From: JAWLGZ01 sp041690635
GTDB lineage: Bacteria > Pseudomonadota > Gammaproteobacteria > Thiohalomonadales > Thiohalomonadaceae
NCBI GenBank assembly: GCA_041690635.1
Contig: JAWLGZ010000006.1
Span: 62,001 to 126,000, forward strand
Direction of reading: 5' to 3'
DNA length: 64,000 bases
How positions within the stretch are numbered: the first letter of the stretch is position 1; the number at the start of each line of letters is the position of its first letter. The position numbers were made by a program, and so were the translations under genes. Below the pieces are notes generated by a model. That model was not told where the DNA came from, did no database searches, and worked only from the letters and a program-made list of their open reading frames with translations. Below, piece by piece: positions 19,751 to 26,289 of the stretch.

Positions 19751-21268
19751 ATGAAAATAAAAGCCGTAACCGTGAACCGGTTTCGAAGCTACTCAATCCC
19801 GGTGACGGTACAGGTTGATGACCTGCTCGTTCTTGTTGGCCGTAACGACATTGGGAAATCAACGATTCTTGAATCATTGGACATCTTTTTCAATGAAGGT
19901 AAGGGCTGCGTCAAGATTGACAAGGACGATATAAACAAAGAATGCCTTGCACAAGGGCAAGATTGCATTGAAATCGGAGTCGAATTTACTGATCTTCCTG
20001 CAAATATCGTTATTGACACCACGAACCAGACGACACTGCAGGAGGAATACTTGCTAACGTCGGCGGGAACCCTTCATGTCGTCAAGAGATACCCAAATGC
20101 GGGGAAGGAAAAGGTATTTATTAGGGCCAATCACCCAGCAAACCCAGAATGTGCTGACTTACTTCTGAAGAAGAACGCCGACCTTAAGAAGATATTGGAA
20201 GCGGGCGGTTTCGATTGCCCCGATAAAACAAAGAACGCCGAACTCCGCAAGGCCATCTGGCGTGGGCAGGCAAACTTGCAGCTAGGCGACTCGGAAATTG
20301 AAGTTGCCAAAATTGACGCTAAGAGCATTTGGGAACAGCTCAAGGCGTATATGCCGCTGTACACGCTGTTCCAATCTGATCGAGAAAATAGCGATTCTGA
20401 CGATGAGGTTCAGGATCCAATGCGAATCGCTGTCAGAGAAATCCTCGGTGATCCACAAATTCAAGCAGACTTGGCGCAGGTCACGGACACGGTGAAGGCA
20501 CGTCTGGATCAGGTGGCTCAGAGGACCCTGCAGAAGCTTGGGGAAATGAACCCAGCCATTGCCAATTCGCTCGATCCTCAACTTCCTGATTTCGCCAGCC
20601 TGAAGTGGCCGGATGTCTTCAAGAACGTCTCTATTGCCGGCGATGATGATATCCCCATCAATAAAAGAGGAAGTGGAGTAAAGCGCCTCGTGCTGATCAG
20701 TTTCTTCCGTGCAGAAGCAGAGAGGAGACAAAATGAGGCTAACTTGCCCGATATTATCTACGCCATCGAAGAACCGGAAACATCTCAACACCCAGAACAT
20801 CAGCGCGCTTTGACTGATGCGCTGATCGCCCTGTCTGAAGCGCCAAACACCCAGGTGTTGCTCACAACACACAGCCCCGAAATCGTCAAGCGCCTGAAGT
20901 TTGAGAACATCATTCTGGTGTCAGATCAGACTCCGGAGCGAGTCTCGCCCGTTCTTGAACATGAGCTACCATATCCAAGCCTTAATGAAGTGAATTTTTC
21001 GGCGTTTGGAGAGGCGTCCTATGAATATCACAACGAACTATATGGGTTCATTGAGGCAGAAGGACGATTGGCTGAGTACAAACTCGGCAAACCGCAGCGT
21101 CAGTATATTCGTCTTCGGCAGGATGGTTCTACGGTATCGCAGCAGATCATTCTTACCGAGTACATTCGCCATCAAATTCATCATCCGGAGAACGACAAGA
21201 ATGTATTGTTTACCGCAGATGAACTCACAGAGTCGATCGAGGCCATGCGGCTGTTTCTCCAAGTTTGA
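19751..21268 (+). CDS. OLD-like AAA ATPase with a C-terminal R-x4-H (HEPN-like) segment
   Basis: A 505-residue ATPase of the ABC/SMC-like AAA type found in OLD nucleases and several phage-defence systems. The N-terminal KIKAVTVNRFRSY start leads into Walker A GRNDIGKST at 30-38. Walker B is in IIYAIEEPETSQHP near 335-348, and the H-loop TTHSPEIVKRL near 375. No TOPRIM nuclease domain follows. Instead the last 90 residues form a helical region with YIRHQIHHPEN (Arg473, His478), which fits the R-x4-6-H motif of HEPN ribonucleases and a known ending of AAA_15-type defence ATPases. It is the first and largest cassette. ATPase identity is firm; the HEPN reading and defence role are inferences. Confidence 0.8.
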   Translation: MKIKAVTVNRFRSYSIPVTVQVDDLLVLVGRNDIGKSTILESLDIFFNEGKGCVKIDKDDINKECLAQGQDCIEIGVEFTDLPANIVIDTTNQTTLQEEYLLTSAGTLHVVKRYPNAGKEKVFIRANHPANPECADLLLKKNADLKKILEAGGFDCPDKTKNAELRKAIWRGQANLQLGDSEIEVAKIDAKSIWEQLKAYMPLYTLFQSDRENSDSDDEVQDPMRIAVREILGDPQIQADLAQVTDTVKARLDQVAQRTLQKLGEMNPAIANSLDPQLPDFASLKWPDVFKNVSIAGDDDIPINKRGSGVKRLVLISFFRAEAERRQNEANLPDIIYAIEEPETSQHPEHQRALTDALIALSEAPNTQVLLTTHSPEIVKRLKFENIILVSDQTPERVSPVLEHELPYPSLNEVNFSAFGEASYEYHNELYGFIEAEGRLAEYKLGKPQRQYIRLRQDGSTVSQQIILTEYIRHQIHHPENDKNVLFTADELTESIEAMRLFLQV

Positions 21269-21286
21269 GGCGCAGGGAGAGGCGGC

Positions 21287-21358
21287 ATCTAACAAGGCGC
21301 TGCACTCGGACAAATTTTCCGCTGTGCTCCAAATTCGCCGGTGAGCGCGGCGTTAGCT
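21287..21358 (+). repeat. attC site 1
   Basis: It starts with ATCTAAC (21287-21293) and ends with the core GTTAGCT (21352-21358). The arms TAAC..GCGCTgCAC and GTGAGCGC..GTTA pair, with one extrahelical G, the hallmark of attC. It lies 18 bases after the ATPase stop codon. Confidence 0.88.
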
Positions 21359-21380
21359 GTATAAAGGAGATCTTATATTT

Positions 21381-21959
21381 ATGAAGTGGTGGGAAAAAAC
21401 GGTTGAGTATTATTTTGTATTAAAGCATGTTGATCCAAACGTGCTTGTATCGCCGTTAGACGGAAAAGAGGAAAAGCTCGGTGATACTATAATCTCTGCC
21501 AATAATAAATGGGTGCTAATTGAATTCAAGCGGGATGAAAGCTGCTTAAGCTCAGAAATAGAGAAGTTTTATGATTACGACGAAGCTTTAAGAAAATTGT
21601 CTAATGAAGATGATCATCATTATTTAATCTATGGTGAATTCAATGGAAACTTTCGCCTCAATTGCAAAACCTACTTTTCCGCGAAAAATCGAGATTCAAT
21701 AGAGTCCGCCCTAAAAACAGGTATTGATAAGAACGCATTTGGCAAATATGTAGAAGAATTCACTGGTCTAAAAAACCCACCTGATGGTGGTGGAGGCGCT
21801 GGCGGGCTATCACTAGCCGACTATTCTTTAGTGGCTTGTGTTAACGACGACGGAAATATAGTCGAATGTATGTCAATTTCAGATTACCAGCAATCGATGG
21901 GATATGAGCCTGATCCTGAGCCAATTCAGCAGCCAAGATTTAGAAGCATGGGGATGTAG
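21381..21959 (+). CDS. Cassette protein with possible PD-(D/E)XK motif
   Basis: I do not recognise this 192-residue protein with certainty. The N-terminal half contains Asp35 in GDTIISANN and the strand VLIEFKR with Glu48 and Lys50, a spacing compatible with a PD-(D/E)XK nuclease core. The C-terminal part has a Gly-rich linker (GGGGAGG near 138-144) followed by a short domain and a Pro-rich tail. An AAGGAG site precedes the ATG by 9 bases. It has the lowest GC content of the array, a sign of transfer. A nuclease role is only a hypothesis. Confidence 0.6.
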   Translation: MKWWEKTVEYYFVLKHVDPNVLVSPLDGKEEKLGDTIISANNKWVLIEFKRDESCLSSEIEKFYDYDEALRKLSNEDDHHYLIYGEFNGNFRLNCKTYFSAKNRDSIESALKTGIDKNAFGKYVEEFTGLKNPPDGGGGAGGLSLADYSLVACVNDDGNIVECMSISDYQQSMGYEPDPEPIQQPRFRSMGM

Positions 21960-21974
21960 TGTCATTGCAGCTAA

Positions 21975-21986
21975 TTGTAGTTAGAT
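21975..21986 (+). repeat. Isolated GTTAGAT core site between two cassette genes
   Basis: TTGTAGTTAGAT repeats exactly the sequence at 19709-19720 and sits inside CTAA-TTGTAG-TTAG, a tiny palindrome. It may be the remnant of an attC whose middle was lost, fusing two cassettes. Confidence 0.45.
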
Positions 21987-22002
21987 TGCTCAGGACGGCA
22001 CG

Positions 22003-22242
22003 GTGCTCAAAAAACTCACATTTGAAAAGAAGCTGGGAATCGATTCACGGGAACCGAAGTGGAGAGGGCTGAAGGTCGTAACGGTCTCAGGTCTGGTGGC
22101 GTTTCTTGGTGGCGGTATTGCCGTTGCAGGCTTCGGCAGCCTGGGTTATTGGTTTGTGTTGCTTGGCTTCGCTGGTGGAGTGATCGGAATGGCTATGCAT
22201 CTCTACGCATTGGTCGGTGAAGTGCTTAGAAGGAAGAAATGA
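22003..22242 (+). CDS. Small membrane protein (cassette)
   Basis: A 79-residue protein from a GTG at 22003 with two hydrophobic segments (about 25-44 and 47-68) separated by a short loop, and charged ends. No family is recognised. It is followed 7 bases later by attC site 2. The GTG start is uncertain because no clear ribosome-binding site is seen. Confidence 0.55.
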   Translation: MLKKLTFEKKLGIDSREPKWRGLKVVTVSGLVAFLGGGIAVAGFGSLGYWFVLLGFAGGVIGMAMHLYALVGEVLRRKK

Positions 22243-22249
22243 ACAGCCA

Positions 22250-22337
22250 ATCTAACAACCACTTTGAGTCCGACGCCTTGCCCTTCCGCTGCGCTCTAGG
22301 GCAAGCCGCGGCTCAAGTGGGACGTTCGGCGTTATGG
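22250..22337 (+). repeat. attC site 2
   Basis: Begins ATCTAAC, ends GTTATGG (22331-22337). Inside, CCACTTtGAGtCCG pairs with CGCGGCTCAAGTGG and TTGCCC pairs with GGGCAA, giving a long hairpin with bulged bases. The ATG of the core site may start the next gene. Confidence 0.88.
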
Positions 22338-23227
22338 GGAGGCGGTTGATGCAATCCTTGGTACTCGCATTACAACAAGATGCGCTGAACGAAGACGTGA
22401 GTACGGTCGCGCTCCTTCGAAAGGCACTAGTGGTCGCCAAGAAACTCGATGTCGGTGAAATAGAGGAGTGGCTTAGCAATGAGCTAAATGGCTACGCTGA
22501 GGGCAAAGAGATTCCTGAGTACAGGTATTTGAGTGGCGAGCTGAAGGTGTTCAATCCGTATCGCGGATGGATGCCTTTGCATTTCGGAAATCCCAGGGAT
22601 GCGGAGCGTCTATCGCGTAGAGCAACGTCGCAATCCATCGCCGAGCTGGAGAAGCTTGGTACTGGCGACTCCGCACACATGCCATTTCCACCCGCAATCG
22701 AAAAGCGACTGATGGATGGAATGGAGATTCCGTTGCGACCCTCCCTCCACATCAGCACCACTCAAATTGGAGGCATAGTTGGGCGCGTCCGCAACACCGT
22801 TCTCGAGTGGGCGCTTAGTCTGGAAAAGCGAGGCATTCTTGGCGAAGGGATGGCGTTTACGGCACAAGAGAAGGAAACGGCTCACTCCGTCTACCACATC
22901 CGCAACTTCATCGGATCGATGACCGATTCGCAGATCCAGCAGGACACGGAAAATTCCTCTCAGAGCTACGAGAAGTCCATAGACCTGCAAGCAGTACGAG
23001 CAATCCTTGGGGAACTGCGAGGTCGTAAGGAGGAACTGCGCCTTGCGATGGATGATAGGCGTCGATTAGACGAACTGTTGGAGAACGTCGGAAAGGAAGT
23101 GAATTCTCCGAACCCGAAGACCGGCGTTGTACGACAAGGGCTTTCGTCGATCCGATCCATCGTGGAGGGCGCAGCGGGCTCTGCACTGTTCCAGGGAATC
23201 GTGATAGCTCTAGGTGCGCTCGCATGA
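22334..23227 (+). CDS. AbiTii-domain protein (abortive-infection type, cassette)
   Basis: A 297-residue protein whose first 50 residues (LLRKALVVAKKLDVGEIEEW then LSNELNGY) match the AbiTii domain, described in abortive-infection and other defence contexts. The middle is unassigned. A coiled-coil-like charged stretch (about 220-260) and a hydrophobic C-terminal tail (ALFQGIVIALGALA) that could insert in a membrane follow. An ATG at 22349 is an alternative start. The stop overlaps the beginning of attC site 3. Domain assignment is from sequence resemblance; the biochemical function of AbiTii is not established. Confidence 0.75.
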   Translation: MGRRLMQSLVLALQQDALNEDVSTVALLRKALVVAKKLDVGEIEEWLSNELNGYAEGKEIPEYRYLSGELKVFNPYRGWMPLHFGNPRDAERLSRRATSQSIAELEKLGTGDSAHMPFPPAIEKRLMDGMEIPLRPSLHISTTQIGGIVGRVRNTVLEWALSLEKRGILGEGMAFTAQEKETAHSVYHIRNFIGSMTDSQIQQDTENSSQSYEKSIDLQAVRAILGELRGRKEELRLAMDDRRRLDELLENVGKEVNSPNPKTGVVRQGLSSIRSIVEGAAGSALFQGIVIALGALA

Positions 23228-23300
23228 TGCCGAACAAGCCGCTGGTTCCGACTCGCAAAAGCGAGGCGCTTTTGCTCGCGGCACAGCGGCAGTGTTAAAA
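23228..23300 (+). repeat. attC site 3
   Basis: Starts GCCGAAC, ends GTTAAAA (23294-23300). Pairs GCCGCTg / AGCGGC with an extrahelical G, and has a terminal hairpin GCAAAAGCG / CGCTTTTGC. Confidence 0.85.
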
Positions 23301-23309
23301 GGCGAGAGC

Positions 23310-23945
23310 ATGTCAGATTCGCGTACCTTGGCTACTCCGCATTCGCTGATATGGCATTACTACGAATGCCTAAAGCGGCAGATACGACGAGTACCGACCG
23401 ACGACACTGATGCGGTGCAAAAGCAGGAACTCGCACTTGCGTTATTCCTAGCGGTGTCAGTGGTGGAGACGTTCGTCAATGCATTCTTTCGTGTGGTGAT
23501 AGAAGAAGACGACTACCGGGTTCATCGGGAGCGCGTGCTGAAGGACATCCAGAGGCGGGCTTCGTTGGAAGCGAAGATAAAGGAGTGGCCGAAAAAAGTG
23601 CTGGGTCACCGGCTTGACCCGTCCACGCCGAACGTGAAGCGATTCCTGGATCTGAAGAACCACAGAAATGCGCTGATGCACTTCGTTTCATCGCACGAAA
23701 CGATCGAGCTGCCAGGGCCTGTATATATTCACGGCATGGTTGATATGACTGCCTTTGAAACTTTGTCGCCCGAAAATGCGGCAGAGTACCCGGCGATCAT
23801 TAGAAACTTCGCGTTCGAGATATTCGCTGCGCGAGGGATAGCTGAAGAGCGGTTGCTGCATTCGTTTCAACGATGGTTTGGCGAGCCGCCTTCTAACCCT
23901 GCGTTCCAGCCGACGTCGGGCCGCGATGCGGCCCTCGGCGGCTGA
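23310..23945 (+). CDS. HEPN-like protein (cassette)
   Basis: A 211-residue, mostly helical protein from the ATG at 23310. LKNHRNALMHF contains Arg119-Asn120 and His124, the R-N-x3-H form of the HEPN ribonuclease motif. Upstream helices (LALALFLAVSVVETFVNAFF) resemble the HEPN core that buries this motif. HEPN proteins commonly act as toxins or defence RNases. The last 15 codons run into attC site 4, so the C-terminus is set by the recombination site. HEPN assignment rests on the motif and helix pattern only. Confidence 0.68.
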   Translation: MSDSRTLATPHSLIWHYYECLKRQIRRVPTDDTDAVQKQELALALFLAVSVVETFVNAFFRVVIEEDDYRVHRERVLKDIQRRASLEAKIKEWPKKVLGHRLDPSTPNVKRFLDLKNHRNALMHFVSSHETIELPGPVYIHGMVDMTAFETLSPENAAEYPAIIRNFAFEIFAARGIAEERLLHSFQRWFGEPPSNPAFQPTSGRDAALGG

Positions 23946-23959
23946 ACGCAACGTTAGGC
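23891..23959 (+). repeat. attC site 4
   Basis: TTCTAACccTGCGTTcCAGCCG pairs with CGGCTGAACGCAACGTTAGGC at the other end, with one extrahelical C. The core GTTAGGC is at 23953-23959. This is the most canonical attC of the array. Confidence 0.92.
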
Positions 23960-23962
23960 ACT

Positions 23963-24292
23963 ATGGAAACGTCGACGTTTCAAGCTGCGAAGCTGTTCTT
24001 GGGGTCAGCCATTGGACTATCCAAGGATGCGATGCACGTATACGTGGGGCTCGCGGTATTCCTCGCAGCGGCTATAGCTTTTCGAAGGCCGTTGAGCTCG
24101 TTCCTTCCGGTCGCCGTAGTCATCGGCACAGCGGTTGCCGGCGAGATGCTGGATATGAGAGACGATCTCAGAAGCCTGGGCTACTGGCGCTGGCAAGCAA
24201 GCGCCCATGACATAATCAACACAGGTGTTTGGCCTCTCGTCATTTGGCTACTGGCCCGCTTGGGCTTCGTACGGGCAGGAAAAGGCTCCTAA
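23963..24292 (+). CDS. Small integral membrane protein (cassette)
   Basis: A 109-residue protein with three hydrophobic segments (about 27-40, 46-62 and 88-104) and a conserved-looking acidic loop GEMLDMRDDLRSLGYW. I do not recognise a family with a known function. It begins 3 bases after the attC core site, leaving room for no ribosome-binding site other than bases in the core itself. Confidence 0.65.
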   Translation: METSTFQAAKLFLGSAIGLSKDAMHVYVGLAVFLAAAIAFRRPLSSFLPVAVVIGTAVAGEMLDMRDDLRSLGYWRWQASAHDIINTGVWPLVIWLLARLGFVRAGKGS

Positions 24293-24306
24293 TTCCAACG
24301 TTAGGC
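24284..24306 (+). repeat. Degenerate attC site 5
   Basis: GGCTCCTAA and GTTAGGC (24300-24306) are close together with CCTAA / TTAGG pairing, but the middle of a normal attC is missing. It still ends in a consensus core site. Confidence 0.5.
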
Positions 24307-24331
24307 GCGCGAAGGGGAAGGTTAACAAACG

Positions 24332-24655
24332 ATGACTAGCTCGTCCAAAAAAGACATTGAGTCGCTCAAAGCTGCAACAGACGAGCTATCCAGCGAAACC
24401 GCAAAGGAAGCTATTGAGCAACTGCGTCGCGATGGAATAACTGCTGATAGCGAACTCCCGTTCTTGCGACCAACTTATAATCATGCATCGCTGGAACTGT
24501 GCAAAAAACTTCAGAGCTTTGGGCTTTTGTTTGTGCCTGAAGTTATCGGAACCCATCTCGAATATGAGGGTAACGTATATGCAATATACAATCCCGAGAT
24601 GTTTGATTATGAAGATGCTGTTGAGTGGCCCAAAGTCAAATACCAAAGCACCTAA
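24332..24655 (+). CDS. Hypothetical cassette protein
   Basis: A 107-residue soluble protein of unknown function. A charged helical N-terminus (1-35) precedes a segment with repeated aromatic residues (FGLLFVPEVIG, NVYAIYNPEMF). A purine-rich AAGGGGAAGG ribosome-binding site lies 10 bases before the ATG. The stop overlaps the start of attC site 6. Confidence 0.65.
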   Translation: MTSSSKKDIESLKAATDELSSETAKEAIEQLRRDGITADSELPFLRPTYNHASLELCKKLQSFGLLFVPEVIGTHLEYEGNVYAIYNPEMFDYEDAVEWPKVKYQST

Positions 24656-24719
24656 CTCGGCGCTACACCCGACCACGTACCGCTACGCGGCCCGCGTCGG
24701 ATGAGCTTGGACGTTATGT
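24650..24719 (+). repeat. attC site 6
   Basis: Begins ACCTAAC, ends GTTATGT (24713-24719). The inner CCGAC / GTCGG and GCGGCCCGC segments form the stem; pairing of the outer arms is weaker than in sites 1-4. Confidence 0.75.
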
Positions 24720-24737
24720 TTTTCAATCGGAGAGCGC

Positions 24738-25265
24738 ATGAAGGATGAATTGCTCTGGTCGTTCATTGGCGGAACGGTCGCCACCGCCTTCAACGTCCTC
24801 TACAACTACATTCAGGAAGCCCGAAGTAGGCGCTGGCTAGTAATCGCAGAGATCACAGGCAAGATCGACCTCTACTACCTGTCGTTCGTGAAGGCAATAG
24901 CGCACCTGGAATCAGTCTTCGAAGATAAGGCAAAAGCGCTTTCCGAAAGCGAGTGGCGGGCCATCCAGATGGAAGCCTCCCCGCTTTTCGTTGATGAACA
25001 GAGAATCTTGGCTGAGATCGATATCGTTTACGGCGTTGGAAGCAACGAATCACGCGAATTCGATGAGATCTTTACGATTTTGAAAGGCGCTCTTTCTAAG
25101 GCGCTGTCAACCTCGACTGAGTCCGAATGGGCGGCTAACAAAGAGGAGCTCAAAACGAGCATCAACCAACTCGCAGCGCTGAGACCACCTTATCGGAAGA
25201 AGCTCGTAAAGAGTGCGCGACTGTGGTCCATCCTGAAGGCACCGCTGAATGAACATAACAATTAG
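24738..25265 (+). CDS. Hypothetical membrane-anchored cassette protein
   Basis: A 175-residue protein with one N-terminal hydrophobic segment (LLWSFIGGTVATAFNVLYNY, about 5-24) followed by a basic RSRR and a long helical, charged cytoplasmic part. No family is recognised. A GGAG site precedes the ATG. The overall form (anchor plus helical domain) occurs in several small defence effectors, but nothing in the sequence proves that role. Confidence 0.65.
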   Translation: MKDELLWSFIGGTVATAFNVLYNYIQEARSRRWLVIAEITGKIDLYYLSFVKAIAHLESVFEDKAKALSESEWRAIQMEASPLFVDEQRILAEIDIVYGVGSNESREFDEIFTILKGALSKALSTSTESEWAANKEELKTSINQLAALRPPYRKKLVKSARLWSILKAPLNEHNN

Positions 25266-25340
25266 CTCCAGGCGACGCCGGGAATCGCACGTGCTCTGTC
25301 ATGCGTCCGGTGTGCGGCGCGCCTGAGCAAACCGTTATGA
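25253..25340 (+). repeat. attC site 7
   Basis: CATAAC..GCTcCAGGCGaCGCCG pairs with CGGCGCGCCTGAGC..GTTATG with two extrahelical bases. The core GTTATGA is at 25334-25340 and supplies the ATG of the next gene. Confidence 0.9.
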
Positions 25341-25858
25341 GGCTTAGCCAAGTGAATCTGATCGCATTTACTGCCGTTGGTGTCCGACTGCTGGCGCTTA
25401 TGATGTTTTTCTACGTCTTTAGAGAAATGTCGCGAATGGTTTCGCTGGTGTTGGGCGTCGATTCCTATGATGAATGGCCAGTATTCGTGCTCTTTCTTTT
25501 GGCGTTCTTCATGGTGGGCGTTTGGTTATGGAAAAGTGCAATTAATCTGGCAAAGAAAATCGTTCCTCGGGAGGCGTTAATAGAGCCTTTGTCGCCATGT
25601 GACTTCGAGCGGCCTATTTACCAATTGGCCTTTGTCTTGCTGGGTATCTATGTGGTTATTAACGGTGTGTCAGAGTTTTCGTATACGGCCCAAATCTATT
25701 TCTCCCTGCCTGATCAATATGTGGCGCCCGATCAAGCTAAGAGGCAGCAAGCAGCCATGGTTTCAGCGGCAATGGAGGTTCTTATCGGCTTAGTGCTGAC
25801 TTTCGGTGCAAAAGGAGTTGATGCGGTTATTTATAAAATTCGCTATGGAGGACAGTGA
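25337..25858 (+). CDS. Four-helix integral membrane protein (cassette)
   Basis: A 173-residue protein with four hydrophobic segments (about 8-28, 46-64, 92-111 and 143-165). The frame stays open upstream, but the ATG formed by the attC core (GTTATG) at 25337 is the natural cassette start. Function unknown; no catalytic motif is seen. Confidence 0.65.
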   Translation: MRLSQVNLIAFTAVGVRLLALMMFFYVFREMSRMVSLVLGVDSYDEWPVFVLFLLAFFMVGVWLWKSAINLAKKIVPREALIEPLSPCDFERPIYQLAFVLLGIYVVINGVSEFSYTAQIYFSLPDQYVAPDQAKRQQAAMVSAAMEVLIGLVLTFGAKGVDAVIYKIRYGGQ

Positions 25859-25865
25859 ATACGAC

Positions 25866-25935
25866 TCATAACTACGTAGCGCGGCCCGACGCGGCAGAGC
25901 CGCGCGGCTGGCCTTGATCGTTCGGCCGTACAAGA
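25866..25935 (+). repeat. Degenerate attC site 8
   Basis: TCATAACTACGTAGCGCGGCC begins like an attC left arm, and GGCC-rich partly paired segments follow, ending near CGTTCGGCC (25919-25927), a core-like but non-consensus sequence. It precedes the antitoxin cassette. Confidence 0.4.
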
Positions 25936-25969
25936 CGCCAGCCGTTCCTGAAATTACGGGAGTTTCGAA

Positions 25970-26188
25970 ATGAAAAAGATATCTGCCTCTGACATCGTTG
26001 AAATGCCAATCGAGGAGCGGATTCGACTGGTCGAGGACATCTGGGATTCCATTGCGGAACTACCAGAATCAGTCCCTGTCCCCGATTGGCACAAAGAAGA
26101 GTTGGAAAAGCGACTAGATGCTTATCACGCGAACCCCAAAGAAGGTTCGCCGTGGCATGAAGTCAGAGAAAGGCTGTTGGGGGAGTAA
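25970..26188 (+). CDS. Addiction-module antitoxin-like protein, orphan (cassette)
   Basis: A 72-residue protein resembling the Unstab_antitox (PF09720) family: the EMPIEERIRLVEDIWDSIAE helix (about 11-30) followed by DWHKEELEKRLDAY and the ending SPWHEVRERLLG are the family pattern. Such antitoxins are normally followed by a RelE/ParE toxin starting within a few bases. Downstream sequence has no toxin-like frame before the cheV gene on the opposite strand. It may be a protective orphan, or the toxin was lost at the array edge. Confidence 0.8.
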   Translation: MKKISASDIVEMPIEERIRLVEDIWDSIAELPESVPVPDWHKEELEKRLDAYHANPKEGSPWHEVRERLLGE

Positions 26189-26289
26189 ACGGATGCTGAT
26201 CGTTCGCAAGGAAGCAGGAGTGAATTTAAGGGGCCAGGCTCAACTAATTAGCGCTGTTGAACTGGCGGCAATGAACCACGTTTGCGGAT

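Larger units (their letters stand above)
19714..26250 (+). mobile_element. Integron gene-cassette array without integrase (CALIN-like)
   Basis: Ten short genes, all on the plus strand, are separated by imperfect palindromes of about 70-90 bases that end in GTT(A/R) core sites (21352, 22331, 23294, 23953, 24300, 24713, 25334). Several palindromes fold with single extrahelical bases and with paired TAAC / GTTA ends, as attC sites do. GC content is below the flanking genes. Most genes have no housekeeping function. No tyrosine-recombinase integrase is found in the window. The element could be the distal part of a sedentary integron or an isolated attC cluster. Exact ends are uncertain. Confidence 0.85.

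Noticed and set aside
19219..26289. Prophage or genomic island with a tRNA attachment site
   Set aside because: No phage structural, integrase or tRNA fragment is seen; attC-type palindromes explain the region better.
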